Made by a program: the position numbers and the translations under genes
Shown here: positions 41,693 to 52,554 of the stretch, in pieces
Layout of the letters: each line of letters begins with the position of its first letter
Numbering within the stretch: the stretch's first letter is position 1
The notes under the pieces: generated by a model
Databases searched by the model: none
Seen by the model: only the letters and a program-made list of their open reading frames with translations
Told to the model about the DNA's origin: nothing
NCBI GenBank assembly: GCA_016271365.2
Contig: CM057454.1
Span: forward strand, 699,499,501-699,563,500
DNA: 64,000 nucleotides
Source of the DNA: Neoceratodus forsteri
Lineage: Eukaryota > Chordata > Ceratodontiformes > Ceratodontidae
Direction: 5' to 3'

Positions 41693-42165
41693 TCCCAATT
41701 CCTTCAAGTCATTCATCATCATCTGACGGATGAATGGTTGATAGACCAGAGTCATTGCTTGCAGCATTTTGGTCAGTCACCAGAGTGCGTTAGGAGGCAG
41801 TCATTCTACAGTAATGTACTACAGGTTTCAGTGTCTTTCAAGACTACACTGGAGTTGATTTTAGTACCTTTTTATGTTCGTCATGCGCTCAAGCACAGAC
41901 AAACATGTTGATATGAGAGTTGCTAGAGAGAGGTGTGAGGATTGCCATCCTAATGGCCAGTGGTGCTGCAGCATCCTGGTCAGTGGTCAGCAAATCAGCA
42001 GGCAGTGTCCTGATGACACTGGTTTGCTGAAGGGGCTTGTCTTGGCAAACATTTCAAAGGACAGAGCCGACGCTACACGTGGCTCTTTCCTTTGAGATGC
42101 AAGCCCTTCAGCTGCGGCTTAGTGTATCTTTCCTTGTTAAACAATATCCCTTTCCCTGCTGCTGT
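41693..42165. other. No gene recognised
   Basis: Contains a duplicated GTGTCTTTCC/GTATCTTTCC-TTAAACAAT phrase (42122 and 42171) at its right end. No recognisable protein motif. Confidence 0.4.
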
Positions 42166-42169
42166 TTAA

Positions 42170-42720
42170 TGTGTCTTTCCTGGTTAAACAATTTCCCCTT
42201 TCCCTTTCCAACACCAGGATGCCCAGTCCTGGTATCAAATGTGCGCCCCCCCTCACCCATCTATATCCCTAGCCAACATCAAGGTGCCCAATCCATGTGT
42301 TGGTATCCTCCCCTCCCCACCACTATTGTGGCACACTGGGAGCCCACCCCAGTGTGCCTAAATTTATATTTATTTTATTTACCTGTAAATGAAGAAAATC
42401 TTCCCTCACAGTTGAAACCATCCGTAGTTGTCTCCCTGTCCCCTTCCCCCATCCCAAACCTCTCTCTGTGCACCCACCTCCCCTTATCCCCCTTTACCCC
42501 ATACCTACCCTCCGAGGTCAGCAGACATGATCTTCTGTGCAGCCGGACATGTCTGCACTCTTTAAAGCCTACTGGCAAACTGAAAGAATGAAAGATAAGC
42601 CATATAATGGGAGTCAATGGGGGTTCAACTTATGTTCACATCTCAGCCATTTTTAGGAATTTTGGCCCCAAATTTTTAACATGGAGTTCTTGGGACCCCA
42701 CCTCATGAACATGTAGCTGT
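42170..42720 (+). repeat. Composite repeat family X, copy 2
   Basis: Same landmark order as at 26.3 kb: CAACACCAGGATGCCCAG (42210), GGGAGCCCACCCCAGTG, CCTGTAAATGAAGAAAATC, GTAGTTGTCTCCCTGTCCCC, GGACATGTCTGCACTCTTTA (42545), TTCAACTTATGTTCACATCT and AACATGGAGTTCTTGGGACC. Divergent in detail, so an older dispersed family. Confidence 0.65.
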
Positions 42721-43440
42721 CATTTTATTCCTCAGTCTGGAAAGGTGATTTTGCAGTCACTGCATGGAATCACCTTTTGGAATTCAGTAACGAAGCCACA
42801 GTGCCACTGTTCATGAGATGGGGTCCCAAAAAGCCCATGTTGCAAATCTGGTGAAAAAAATTCCAGAAAATTACTGTGTTACAAGTGTGCATTGTGCAGT
42901 TTCTATGCACACTCATAATTTCACCAGTTTTTAATATTTTCACTCCATATTTTCAGCATTGCCATTTTTTCACACCTCCTTGTGAACAGTATAGCTGTCA
43001 TCTTTTACATCCTGCCTGAAATGTGTTTTCGCACCAGCTGAGCAGAATGGCACAGTTGCTGTGTGAATCAACTTTTGGGATGGAGTAACAAACTCACAGT
43101 GCCACTGTTCATGAGGGGAGGTCCCAAAAGGCCCATGTTGAAGATTTGGTGAAAATGTTCCAAACAATGACCACATTTCTATGCATGCTCGTAACTTTGC
43201 CAATTTCTCATATTTCCACTCCAGATTTTCATCAATGTCATTTTGTCACACATCCTCATGAACAGAACAACTGTCAGGTTTCACATCCTGCCTAAAATGT
43301 GTTTTAGCATCTGTGGCACTGAATGGTGCAATCACTGCATGAAATCACCTTTTGGGATTGAGTAACAAAATGAAATTGCCACTATTCATGAGGTGGTGTC
43401 CGAAAAAACCCAAGCTGAAAATTTGGAGCAAAAATACCCC
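42640..43440. repeat. Palindromic satellite, array of about 3 units
   Basis: Landmarks TTGGGACCCCACCTCATGAA (42691) and CACTGTTCATGAGATGGGGT (42804) are inverted copies. Units restart at about 42780, 43080 and 43365 with AGTAAC-AA-C-CAGTGCCACTGTTCATGAG variants. Period roughly 285-300 bp with an internal dyad. No coding region. Confidence 0.8.
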
Positions 43441-43454
43441 AAACATCTGTGGAG

Positions 43455-43850
43455 TTAGAGTTTCCAACTCTAATGCCCCACCCTCCCACCCTGTAGAGAC
43501 AGACAGGTGTTGGCGTGTGCCTTGGGGTCATCAGCCATAAAGCTGACACCATTCCACCCACACCCCACCCTGCAGCCAGTGACAGGATTCAGGGTGTGCC
43601 TTGGGGTCTCTGGTCTAAACACCCCATTCTCCCATACTGCACCCATCTCAGCTTATTTCATTATAGAATGGGGTGAGCATTAGGGCCAAATACCTCAAGG
43701 CACACCGCAATGCCTGTCAGTGTCTGCAGGGTGGGGGTGGAATGGCATGAGTGTTATGGCCGATGACCCAAAGGGATACTCTCAATACCTGTCAGTCCCT
43801 GCAGAGTGGGGGTGGGATGTTATGGTTGGAAACCCTAATGCCTCATTAAG
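43455..43850. repeat. Inverted GC-rich units (CCTTGGGGTCATC type)
   Basis: GTGTGCCTTGGGGTCATCAG (43513) and GTGTGCCTTGGGGTCTCTGG (43586) face CAAATACCTCAAGGCACACC (43688). Flanking CCACCCTGCAG and CTGCAGGGTGGGGGTGG also pair. Related phrases occur inside the type-2 foldbacks (29520, 30280), so this may be a degraded copy without its TTAGGGTT arms. Confidence 0.6.
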
Positions 43851-44765
43851 GAAGTAAATCAGGGAGGGACGTTTGATGTCACCTACCTTGATTTCGGCAA
43901 AGCCTTTGACAATGTCCAACATAGAAGGCTGATTAACAAGATGAGTAGTCTGGCAATAGGGCACAAGCTGATAAACCGGATTAGAAACTGGCTGATGGAC
44001 AGGAGGCAGAGGGTGGTGGTAATGGGATCCACTCCAGGGAGTGGGAGTGACCAGTGGGGTACCTCAGGGATAAGTGCTAGGACCAGTCCTATTCAGTGTC
44101 TTCATTACAGACATTGTGGAAGGGCTAGAAGGAAGGGTCTGTCTGCCTGTTTGCAGATGATACCAACATCTGTAATGGAGTGAATACTCCAGATGGGGTG
44201 GAGAAAATAAGCAGGGACATGGAGAGACTTGAAAAATGGTCTGAGGAGTGGCAGATGAGGTACAATGCAAAGAAGCGCAAATAATGCACCTGAGAAGAGG
44301 GAAACCTGTGGAGAGTTACAGGATGGGGTGGAGGTGATAATGATCACCAAGGAGGAAAGAGACCTAGAAGTTATCAGTTCTGATGACCAAAAGATGTCAA
44401 AGCACAGCACAGATGTTGCAAGGATGGCCAGTGGCATGCTGGGGTGCATAGGCAGAGGTATCACTAGCAAAAGGCATGAGGTGGAGATGCCATTGAATAA
44501 TGCACTAGTGAGGCCTCACCTACAGTACTGTGTGCAATTCTGAAGGCCGCAAATGCGCAAGGACATTGACAGGGTGGAGACAGTCCAAAGAAAGGCAACC
44601 AAGATGTTACATGACTTGCAACACAGAACATATCTGGAGAGGTTAAAAGGACCTCAATATGTACTTATTGGAGGATAGGAGGGAGTGAGAGAACATGATA
44701 GATACGGTCAAGTACCTCAAGGGCAGAAACAAGGTCCAGAGGTGGACATCTTTCAATACACCAAA
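43851..44765 (+). pseudogene. CR1 reverse transcriptase fragment (copy F)
   Basis: Reads TFDVTYLDFGKAFDNVQHRRL (motif A, Asp kept), RIRNWLMDRRQRVVVMG, then after a shift LGPVLFSVFITDIVEGLEG and the intact catalytic box CLFADDTNICNGV (about 44145-44175), ISRDMERLEKWSEEWQMRYN, then a CR1 thumb region (VARMASGMLGCIGRGITSKR, ALVRPHLQYCVQF). 3' part to 44765 in broken frames. Both catalytic Asp residues survive but frameshifts inactivate it. Confidence 0.9.
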
Positions 44766-44769
44766 TGTT

Positions 44770-45400
44770 CGGCATTGACAAATGTTTTTTTTTTACCTTA
44801 AAAAAAAGAAAACCATCCATCATTGTCCACTGTGTAACCCCCCTCCCCTAAACAGTATACAAACACTGGGGATGCCCAATCCCCCAGTCTCCTCATCTGT
44901 CCATCCATTGTTGTGCACTGTGTAACTCCCCCAAACAGTATGCAGATACTGGGGGTGCCCAATGTGTTCCCATCTATTCAGCAAACTCCCTGAAAAAAGA
45001 AAACTGTCCCTCGTCATTTTTTTTCCCTGTAAAAGAGAAAAACGTCCATCATTGTCCGTTCCGCCATTACATAACCCCCTACCCTCTCACTCAGGATCCA
45101 CCAACCCACACCCCCCCCGGACCTCATACATACCCACCGGAGGTCCAGTCCCGTAATCTACCTTTGACTACAGGCATGTCTTTGCTCTTCAAAGCCCAAT
45201 CATGAACTGAGGCAAGCACTTCAATGTATTTCAATGGGGTTCTCGGTGTCAATGTATTTCAATAGGGTTTTAAACTTATTGGCATAACTTGGCCATTTTT
45301 AAATATTTTTGCCCCAAATATTCAACACATGTTTTAGGGACCCCACCTCAAAAAACAACTTAACTGAAGCAATTTTCAAAGGTCCCCTCCTCCCCTTGAT
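44770..45400 (+). repeat. Composite repeat family X, copy 3
   Basis: TACCTTAAAAAAAAGAAAAC, CCATCATTGTCCACTGTGTA and ACTGGGGATGCCCAATCC recur within it about every 100 bp (44815-45060). Then GGCATGTCTTTGCTCTTCAA (45174), AACTTATTGGCATAACTTGG and TTCAACACATGTTTTAGGGA. It aligns with copies 1 and 2 but is expanded by internal tandem duplication. Confidence 0.6.
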
Positions 45401-45429
45401 GACACCAGTGCACATGATGAACATTTGAC

Positions 45430-47560
45430 ATTGATAAATGCTTGTTTCTCCTGTGTCTTCTAACCTATGTATTCCTTCCTTCTGTCTTCCAGCGATTCAT
45501 CTTCTATCAGAGAATAGTCCTTAACTGTAGCTTTTATAAATTTTGTTATTCTCTATTATGGTTTATCTTCCTTTTTTTTTACCTCTTCATCCCAATTTGT
45601 TTATTTTTGGGGGTTGTTGTTAAAGTTTCTGTATTTGCAGGTTTTATAGTATGATTTTAATGTACTCCCAGTTTTCTTGAACTCTTTTTCTCTTTGAAAG
45701 ATTGCATCCTGTATGCTGGGTGAAACAGCAACAATGTGTAGCATCCTTTTAAAGGAAAACTACACCCTCATATCATTTAAATTTCATTTGTTTCCATGCC
45801 AGCAAATGACTCCTTTCCTGTAGCTGTTAGAGCTATATGCATCAGCCTTAGTTTGTTTTCACTACTCATGGTAGCCCCTGTGATTGCCCTGGGAGTCTCC
45901 ATTTCACGGTTGTTGAAATCGCATTGTCCATGAGAACTGCATTAGCATATGAGAACATGATGTCAAATCAACCATTTATATCATGTGTCTCTATGCTGAA
46001 AGAACAAATACCCTGCAAAAACTCTCTGGAACCTTATAAATTGAATGGAATTTAAAGGGAAAACAACTGCATTATGACTAAGATAGTTTGCAAAGCTCAC
46101 TAAAGGTAAATGTGGTATTTCACATCTCCTTAGAGCTTGTTTCTTTGAAGACTAATTAAGCAAACAGGCATACTGGGGAGGTTAAATGGTCACTACGCAT
46201 CATGTTCGCATATGCTAATGCAACTCTCAGGGACAATGAGATTTCAACAACCACGAAATGGAGCCTCCCATAACAGTAACAGGGCCTAGTATGAACTGTG
46301 AAAACTGACTAAATCAGTTGCATACCTCTTTAACAGCTACTTGAAAAGGGTTGTCTGTTGACATGGAAACAAATAACATTTGGAAGATATGAGGGTGTAG
46401 TTTTCCTTTAACTGGATTAGTTTAGTAAACTGTATACTGTTCAAAAATTGAACTACCATGTCTTATTTACAATTATTCCTTTTCTGATATTGTATACTGT
46501 TAATTTTAGACTTAACTCATTTTTATATTTTGTCTTTAGTATGCCTTTTCAGAACACAGTTGGTAAGATCAACTTTTTTATTAGATCCTCTTTTTTCTCT
46601 CCTTGCATCTCATTCTTTCTTTTCTGGCTTTTAAAATCCATGTTTCCTATGTCATTAAATGTAACTTTCTTTTATTATTATTGTTTTCCCCACATATTCA
46701 GTCTGATTTGTGTTATCCTTCTCCTTGTTGTTATTCTTGTTTGAATTCTTATTCTTGTTTTGCAAGTATTTGTCACTCACCTGTTTTCTGACATTCAGTT
46801 CTTTTATAAGAGTTTCAATCTCCCTTGCCTCTTTTTCAACAATTTTGTCCTTTGTGTCCTTTATAGCTTGCTTTCTTTTTAGATTTGTTTCATTTTCTTT
46901 TTCTTTTCTATCCCCCACTATCTTAATCTCTTCTTGTAACACTCTTTTGCTAGTACATTTAAACAAGTTCCTTGCTCCCTAATATGGGTCAGAATTATTA
47001 TTTTTGTCAAGAAAAAGTAATAGGTTTGGATTTATTTTTTAATTTCTTACAGGCATCCATCTATAATTAGTAAATTGCATTCCACTTCTTCATGTAGATT
47101 ATTAACTCCCTTTCCCCTAACTGTATATCGTGACCCTCTACTTCTCACATCTATATTGTGGGACATATCTTTGAAATGTCACTGATGTGGGACATCTGTT
47201 TGCCATTCTGATGGTGGATCTAATGAAAAGTTATTTTCATAAGGCTATATATAGACATCAAAATCCTGTAATTACAGTACTGTCCATTCAGCATTGTTTT
47301 TGTTTTACACTTTTCCACCTCTTTGTGTTCTAGATGGCTGTTATCTTTTTCCTTCTGATTTTTCCTGTCTTGCTTACTGTCTAAATTTATCAGGGATGTG
47401 CTTGCATTGTTAGCATTCCTATTTTTTTTTACTTTTTGTGTCCCCCTTCCTTTTGGTGTTGTGAACTTCATTCCTTTTTCTGTTCCTCCAGGTCTGAAAG
47501 AGTCAACCCTGGACCTGTTGTCTCAGGGAGGAGGGTGATAACTTCAATGCTTTTCTATTT
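45430..47560 (-). other. AT-rich region, possible LINE ORF1 on the minus strand
   Basis: Minus-strand frames at 46655-46966 (KEKENETNLKRKQAIKDTKD, EAREIETLIKELNVRKQ) and 47220-47471 are Lys/Asn/Glu-rich and partly coiled-coil-like. They lie upstream, in reading direction, of the LINE endonuclease start at 41690, so they could be its ORF1 separated by later insertions. No motif proves this. The low complexity may equally be compositional. Confidence 0.3.
45753..46407. mobile_element. TTAA-flanked MITE, T2/Kolobok type, 655 bp
   Basis: Flanked by TTAA at 45749-45752 and 46408-46411. Tips AGGAAAACTACACCCTCATA and, inverted, TATGAGGGTGTAGTTTTCCT. Arms of about 230 bp pair through ATTTGTTTCCATG, TAGCTGTTA, CTCCATTTC, GGTTGTTGAAATC and GCATTAGCATATG. 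TTAA plus an AGG start is the pattern of T2-type MITEs described in Xenopus, assigned to the Kolobok superfamily. piggyBac also uses TTAA but usually starts CC. No coding capacity. Confidence 0.85.
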
Positions 47561-48040
47561 CTGTAGGTGAGTTATAAAATATTTCTAACCTTTTTATCTC
47601 ATTCAGCACCGAGTCATCCACTTCAAAGCGCCTTATGTTTATTGGAGACAAAGCAAGTTTACAATAGGTTCTGTTGCACTCCTTATTCTGATGATTTCTT
47701 TTTCTCCAATTAATTTTAATTGACTCCTTGTAGATAGGAAACAGCTGGTAATGTGTCTGTTTTCTACTTTTACATTTCCTGGATTTCTGTTTTTAGGCTT
47801 ACGAGGCTTAGCTTGAGATGTTGTTGTCTGTTTTGGCTGTCCTGTTTTTAGGCTTATAAAGGACTGTCATGACTGCTAATTACCAGGAATTCCCTCATTT
47901 ACTAAGTATAATGTTGGTAGTGGAGCTTGCTGATTTTCATTATAATTGCAAATAGTCTTGATCAAGTACACAGAATAAACAGTTGCAATACATAGGTAAA
48001 AAGCGAAAAAAGCAGAATAAAATACAAAAGTACTATATAT
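47561..48040. other. No gene recognised
   Basis: T-rich sequence with a GTTTTTAGGCTTA phrase repeated (47790 and 47845). Nothing diagnostic on either strand. Confidence 0.4.
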
Positions 48041-48044
48041 GAAC

Positions 48045-49215
48045 ATATGAAAATACCAGAAGATACAGGCTGTAACAGTCTATCAAGTTTGCTCGGGTGT
48101 GCAACTCCCAGTCTACTCAACTGCAGCTGCCCCAGCACCCCTTCTCCATCCATCTGAGTTATCCCCCCAGTCTGCTGACTCCCTACTTCCCAGTTTCCCC
48201 TCAGTTGTGACCTTACCTTTGACCCTGTCCCACCTCCTCTTAAAATGCCCACAGTTTTTAATTATATTACCTCTTCTGGCAGTTTGTTCCACCTCACTAC
48301 CACCCTTTATGTAAAATAGTCCCTCCTCATTTTCCCCTTGAATCTTCCCCCCTCCAGTTTCAGACTATGCCCCTCAGGTTCCTACCCTCCTTTAGTCTGA
48401 AAATACCATCAGTACTAACCCTATTCATGCCTTTTAGGTATTTGAAGGTCTCAGTTATATCACCTCTGTCCATGCTATCCTCAAGGGAATACATTTTGAG
48501 CTCCCTCAGTCTTTTCTCATATGGTTTATCCCCTAGGCCTAGGATCATCTTTGTCGCCCTACACTGCACCCCCTCCAGTTGTTTGACATCCTTCTTTAAA
48601 TAGGAGAGCCAGAACTTCACACAGTGCTCCAAGTGATGTCTCACCAGTGTCCTTTACAATGGCAAGATGATGTCCTCCCTCCTAGAGGTGATTCCTCTGG
48701 CAATGCACCCCAGCATCTTATTAGCTTCGGCTGCCACCTTCCTGCACTGTGAAGAATGATTCATGTCCCCTGTGACTGGCACCCCCAGATCCTTCTCTTT
48801 CTCTGAGGTGGATAACTCCATACCCCACAGCCAGTAACTATTCCCATGGTTTATGGCTCCCAAGTGCATGACCTTGCACTTCTTAGCATTAAACTCCAGC
48901 TGCCATATGTCTGACCAACACTCAAGCTTTGCAGATCCTCTTGTAATTCTTGCCTCGCTTCCACACTTTCCACCTCCACACAGATCATTGTGAGTCTGTG
49001 AAAAGGCTAATTTTATTCTCAATCCAGTCTGCTATGCCACCAATGAAGATGTTAAATACCACTATACCTAGTACTGAGCCTTGTGGCATCTTTGCTGGTT
49101 ACAACTCTGGGATTTGAGAGTTCTTCCTCTACAATTATGCTCTGCAACCTATCCTGCAGCCAGGTCCTAACCCACCCTATCAGTTTCTCCCCAGCTCCTA
49201 GGATCCTCAAAGTCT
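48045..49215 (-). pseudogene. CR1-group RT and 3' end (second subfamily)
   Basis: On the minus strand: PQGSVLGIVVFNIFIGGIAD (motif B, about 49040-49100), a Q-T-HNDLCG stretch where FADDTKL is expected (box lost), WQLEFNAKKCKVMHLG (about 48850-48900), NKMLGCIARGITSRREDIIL, then frame 48644-48360 (RHHLEHCVKFWLSYLKKDVK, TETFKYLKGMNRVSTDGIF). The 3' tail near 48050-48110 matches the + copy at 15.2-15.56 kb. Two frameshifts at least. Confidence 0.85.
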
Positions 49216-49678
49216 TTGAGAAAGGGTCATGGAGACCAGAAACACATTAGACAGTCCTGTAATTTTAAAATAAATGTTTTTTCTACTTTATTTTACTGCA
49301 GCATCAGTGATTTTTACTGGTGGTGGGTGAGTTCCTGGTTTAGAAGTAATTGGATATTGAATTTTACCAAGAGCACCCCCTCCTTGTGTGAGCCTTTTTG
49401 TGTGTTTGAAGTTTGTAAAATATAAAGACAAAACAGATCTAAAATATGCAATTTCCTTTTGAACCACAACCTGCATATTGGGTGACCTATCCTTCACTCT
49501 AGCTGCAAATGGTCTGAGAGTGTTGCTTGAATACTGGATTAAATAAGAAAGCACATCCCACTAGTGACTTGTGTGGTGTGAAAAATTGAAAAATGCGTTT
49601 TAACCGATCAGAGTTCAGAGAAGTGCAGTAAAATGAGCTTAAATTATTTGAAATATTAACTTATACATCAAACATAAA
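49216..49678. other. No gene recognised
   Basis: Mixed sequence between the CR1 fragment and the Harbinger-like element. No motif identified. Confidence 0.4.
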
Positions 49679-51416
49679 GGCCCACATATTCAAATGAGAT
49701 GAGCAGCCCAAAATGGAGATGTTTGGTGCATCTCAGAAAATGTGCGGAAGTGCAATGTTCCAAAGGAAGAGATGTGTCACGCATTTCCAAATGCGTGACC
49801 ATCCAGATGTAATGTATGTGGTGCAAAAAAGGGGGCATGTACATGAATATGCGGCACATCCGTATATTCAGCCAAAATGTGCAACATATCTGCCATGCAT
49901 CCCAGAAGTGTGCCACACAAAGTTAGGCAAACAAAAGATGACCTAAATCAGCCAACCACCCACAGGTAGGCTGCAGAACTGCAGGCAGGCCATCCTGAGA
50001 CAGCACTTGGAAGTGCACCAGGCTGTGCCCCAGGCACCAACAAAAAGCAGTCATGCCAGGACAGAAGTACCCAAAGGCACAAGTGCCAGGACACTACTGA
50101 GACTGCCCAGGAAGCCACCCCCCTACACCACGTCCTGGATGTACACACCCATCAGCTACATGCCTGGGCTGTCAGGTGTCCTCCCAGCACACCAGCAGGA
50201 CAGAAAGCCACAATGCATCACACAAGCACACATACCAGGGGTAGATGGCCTGCACCTATGTGGCCTGAAGGGTGCCACACAGTGGTGGCATGCACCCATG
50301 GTGACATCTTGGGCAGTGGTGCCCAGATAACTTGGTGGTACTAATGGCAGCATGGCATGGGCCAGGGACTGACCTGTGGCACATACACCATAGTTGCTCA
50401 CATCACACCCATGCCAGACCCACACAACAGGGTGCCACAGACATGTCACTGATGCTGTGACACTACACAGGGGCACTGCAGTGTATCTGTGTGGTGTTCC
50501 TGTGGTGCCCATAACACAACAGTGGGCAGCATAGGGCAGGGGTGGTACAACCTGGGGCCTGGGAGTTACATGGGCATGCCCCACAAACACCCAATCCCTC
50601 CAGTGTTGGGTGTATGTCAACCATGGGCACGTACATGGCCAGTGTCAGACTGGCCCACTGGGTAACCTAAAGTGGGCCAGGTGGGATCCACACACTCAGG
50701 TACCCGGTCACCTTCTGAACACTGACATTCCTTGCAGGTATCACCATGTTCCTATCATGTGAGGGTGTGTGAGGTACTGCAGGTGACTGTAGGCTGAAAA
50801 CATAGCTAGTGTGCCACTTTCCTGTGGTATACCGATCAGAGTGTGTCACCCTTAGTCCTCCCCTGTAGCTTGACAAGGTGGGCCAGTTGTGCCCCAGTCT
50901 GACACTGTACATGGCCATGGGTGATAGCACTGTATTCAGGCCAATGCAGTCCACCCACCCAGACACAAACATTCCATCACACCTGCCAGCTAGGCTGCAG
51001 TACTGCCTGTTCAACTTTGTGGAGTTGTTGGGCAGTCCTGCAAAGCTGGAACTGTACATGCATTGGATATCCAAATGGCCTGAATACATTCCAGTAATGA
51101 GCTGTGCATGTGGGGAATGGGCTTGGAATGTGCAATGAAGCAATTTGCATATCCTGGCTGAATATTGCAGATTTGCGTGCCGCACATGTGGCCGCCTACT
51201 GCGCATTTCCCTATGTCCTGCTCAGGTCTCAGGGCACCTGCTGTGCTGCACATCTCCCACTGCGTGATCACACATGTTTGGGATATTCAGCCAGATGTGC
51301 ATGATCACATCTTACGGTGCATCTTCTGAATATGCCATTTTTTTGTGCTGGCACATCTCAGTTGCGTGGTGCAGGCACTTGCGCAATGCAACCTGGGACT
51401 TTTGAATAAGAGGCCC
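49679..51416. mobile_element. Non-autonomous Harbinger-like element, 1.74 kb
   Basis: Tips GGCCCACATATTCAAATGAG and (inverted) GGGCCTCTTATTCAAAAGTC, close to GGGNNGGATATTCAAA of the type-1 foldbacks. Subterminal phrases CACATCCGTATATTCAGCC (left) and GGGATATTCAGCCAGATGTG (right) repeat the theme, and CCACCCACAGGTAGGCTGC (49957) matches the type-1 elements. AAA flanks both tips, a possible 3-bp duplication. Frames at 50156-50620 and 50667-51206 (minus) have no recognised domain. Confidence 0.6.
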
Positions 51417-51835
51417 AAACTATATCTGTATTTTTGCAAGTCCACTCTCAGCAGGCAGAACAAAAATGTTACATACTCTATTCTACTGTGCTGCACAAGA
51501 ATGTCTTATAAAGGATTTTTCATTCAATTTTAACAGCCTTCAGGCCACAAGGTAAAAATATCAATTATGTGTACTAAGTGGGAAGAAGTCCAATACACAG
51601 TCTCTTATAATTTCAGTAACATTAGCAGTGCCAGTACCAGAAACAAGGACATTTGTAGGTTTCATGAGTTCAGAGTTTGTCTGCCAAATCTCAAGATGGA
51701 ATGTCACCACCACTGTTCAAATCTATAAGATTAGAGAAAAAAATCTCTTGACCTCGCTTATACCTTATAATTTATATTCTCCACTGTTTGAATAATTTCA
51801 TAGTGCATTTTCTATGAAACTCCATGGTGCTTCTC
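51417..51835. other. No gene recognised
   Basis: AT-rich stretch without diagnostic motifs. Confidence 0.4.
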
Positions 51836-51839
51836 TGAT

Positions 51840-52140
51840 ATTCCACAGTATTTCATGAAACTCAATATTCTGTGCCATACCTCTCAACCAATAAACCTGG
51901 CAATGTGGAACAGAGGCCATACCAATGTGTGCTTTCTACCACTTTGCCTGCATTTCTGGAACACCCTGCCTATGTACATTCATCGCTCCCCTACCCACAC
52001 CCACTTCAAACAGGAGCTAAGCCATTATCTCTTAGCCTTTAACCCCTGCACCTGCTTCCTTCCTTCCTTCCTCCTTGATTTACACCTACCTTTGCTACCA
52101 TAACTACTGCTTGTCCTTGAAGTTTTAATCTCTTGCACAT
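51840..52140 (+). pseudogene. L2-like LINE C-terminal end
   Basis: Frame 51855-52103 contains LPLCLHFWNTLPMYIHRSPT and HFKQELSHYLLAFNPC, the WNxLPxxxRxSxT...FKxxLKxYLL end seen also at 27.85-27.95 kb. Only the last part of ORF2 is present. Confidence 0.65.
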
Positions 52141-52554
52141 ATGCTTACTGCTCCTTGTCTGTTTCAGTCAACGTGTTTTTCTTTACTGGGTCTGCTGTTT
52201 TTTGTACTGTTTTTCTTCCAGTTATACAGTATCTATTCCTCACAGTTCATATTTATGTTATTTTATTTTCACTTTGGTAAACAGGTAAGCGCACTAGTAC
52301 CAAATGCCTTTTTCAGTCACGATTCAGGTGCAATTGCACAGATATTTGAGGACATACATACAAATGTTTGAGTGCTTGTTGCAGAAAATGAAACATACAC
52401 ACATCGACTGAAAATTATGTACTTGATTACATACTTGTGGCACATAGGAAGCGCAGTCGATTAGTGCAGATACTACATTGAGTGCAGATGCATAGGGGCA
52501 CAAACAAGGGGTATTTACACAAAGCAGTCACAGACACTGAGTGATAGATACAAT
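52141..52554. other. Probable LINE 3'UTR, no gene
   Basis: T-rich sequence following the L2-like end. No further motif. Confidence 0.4.
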
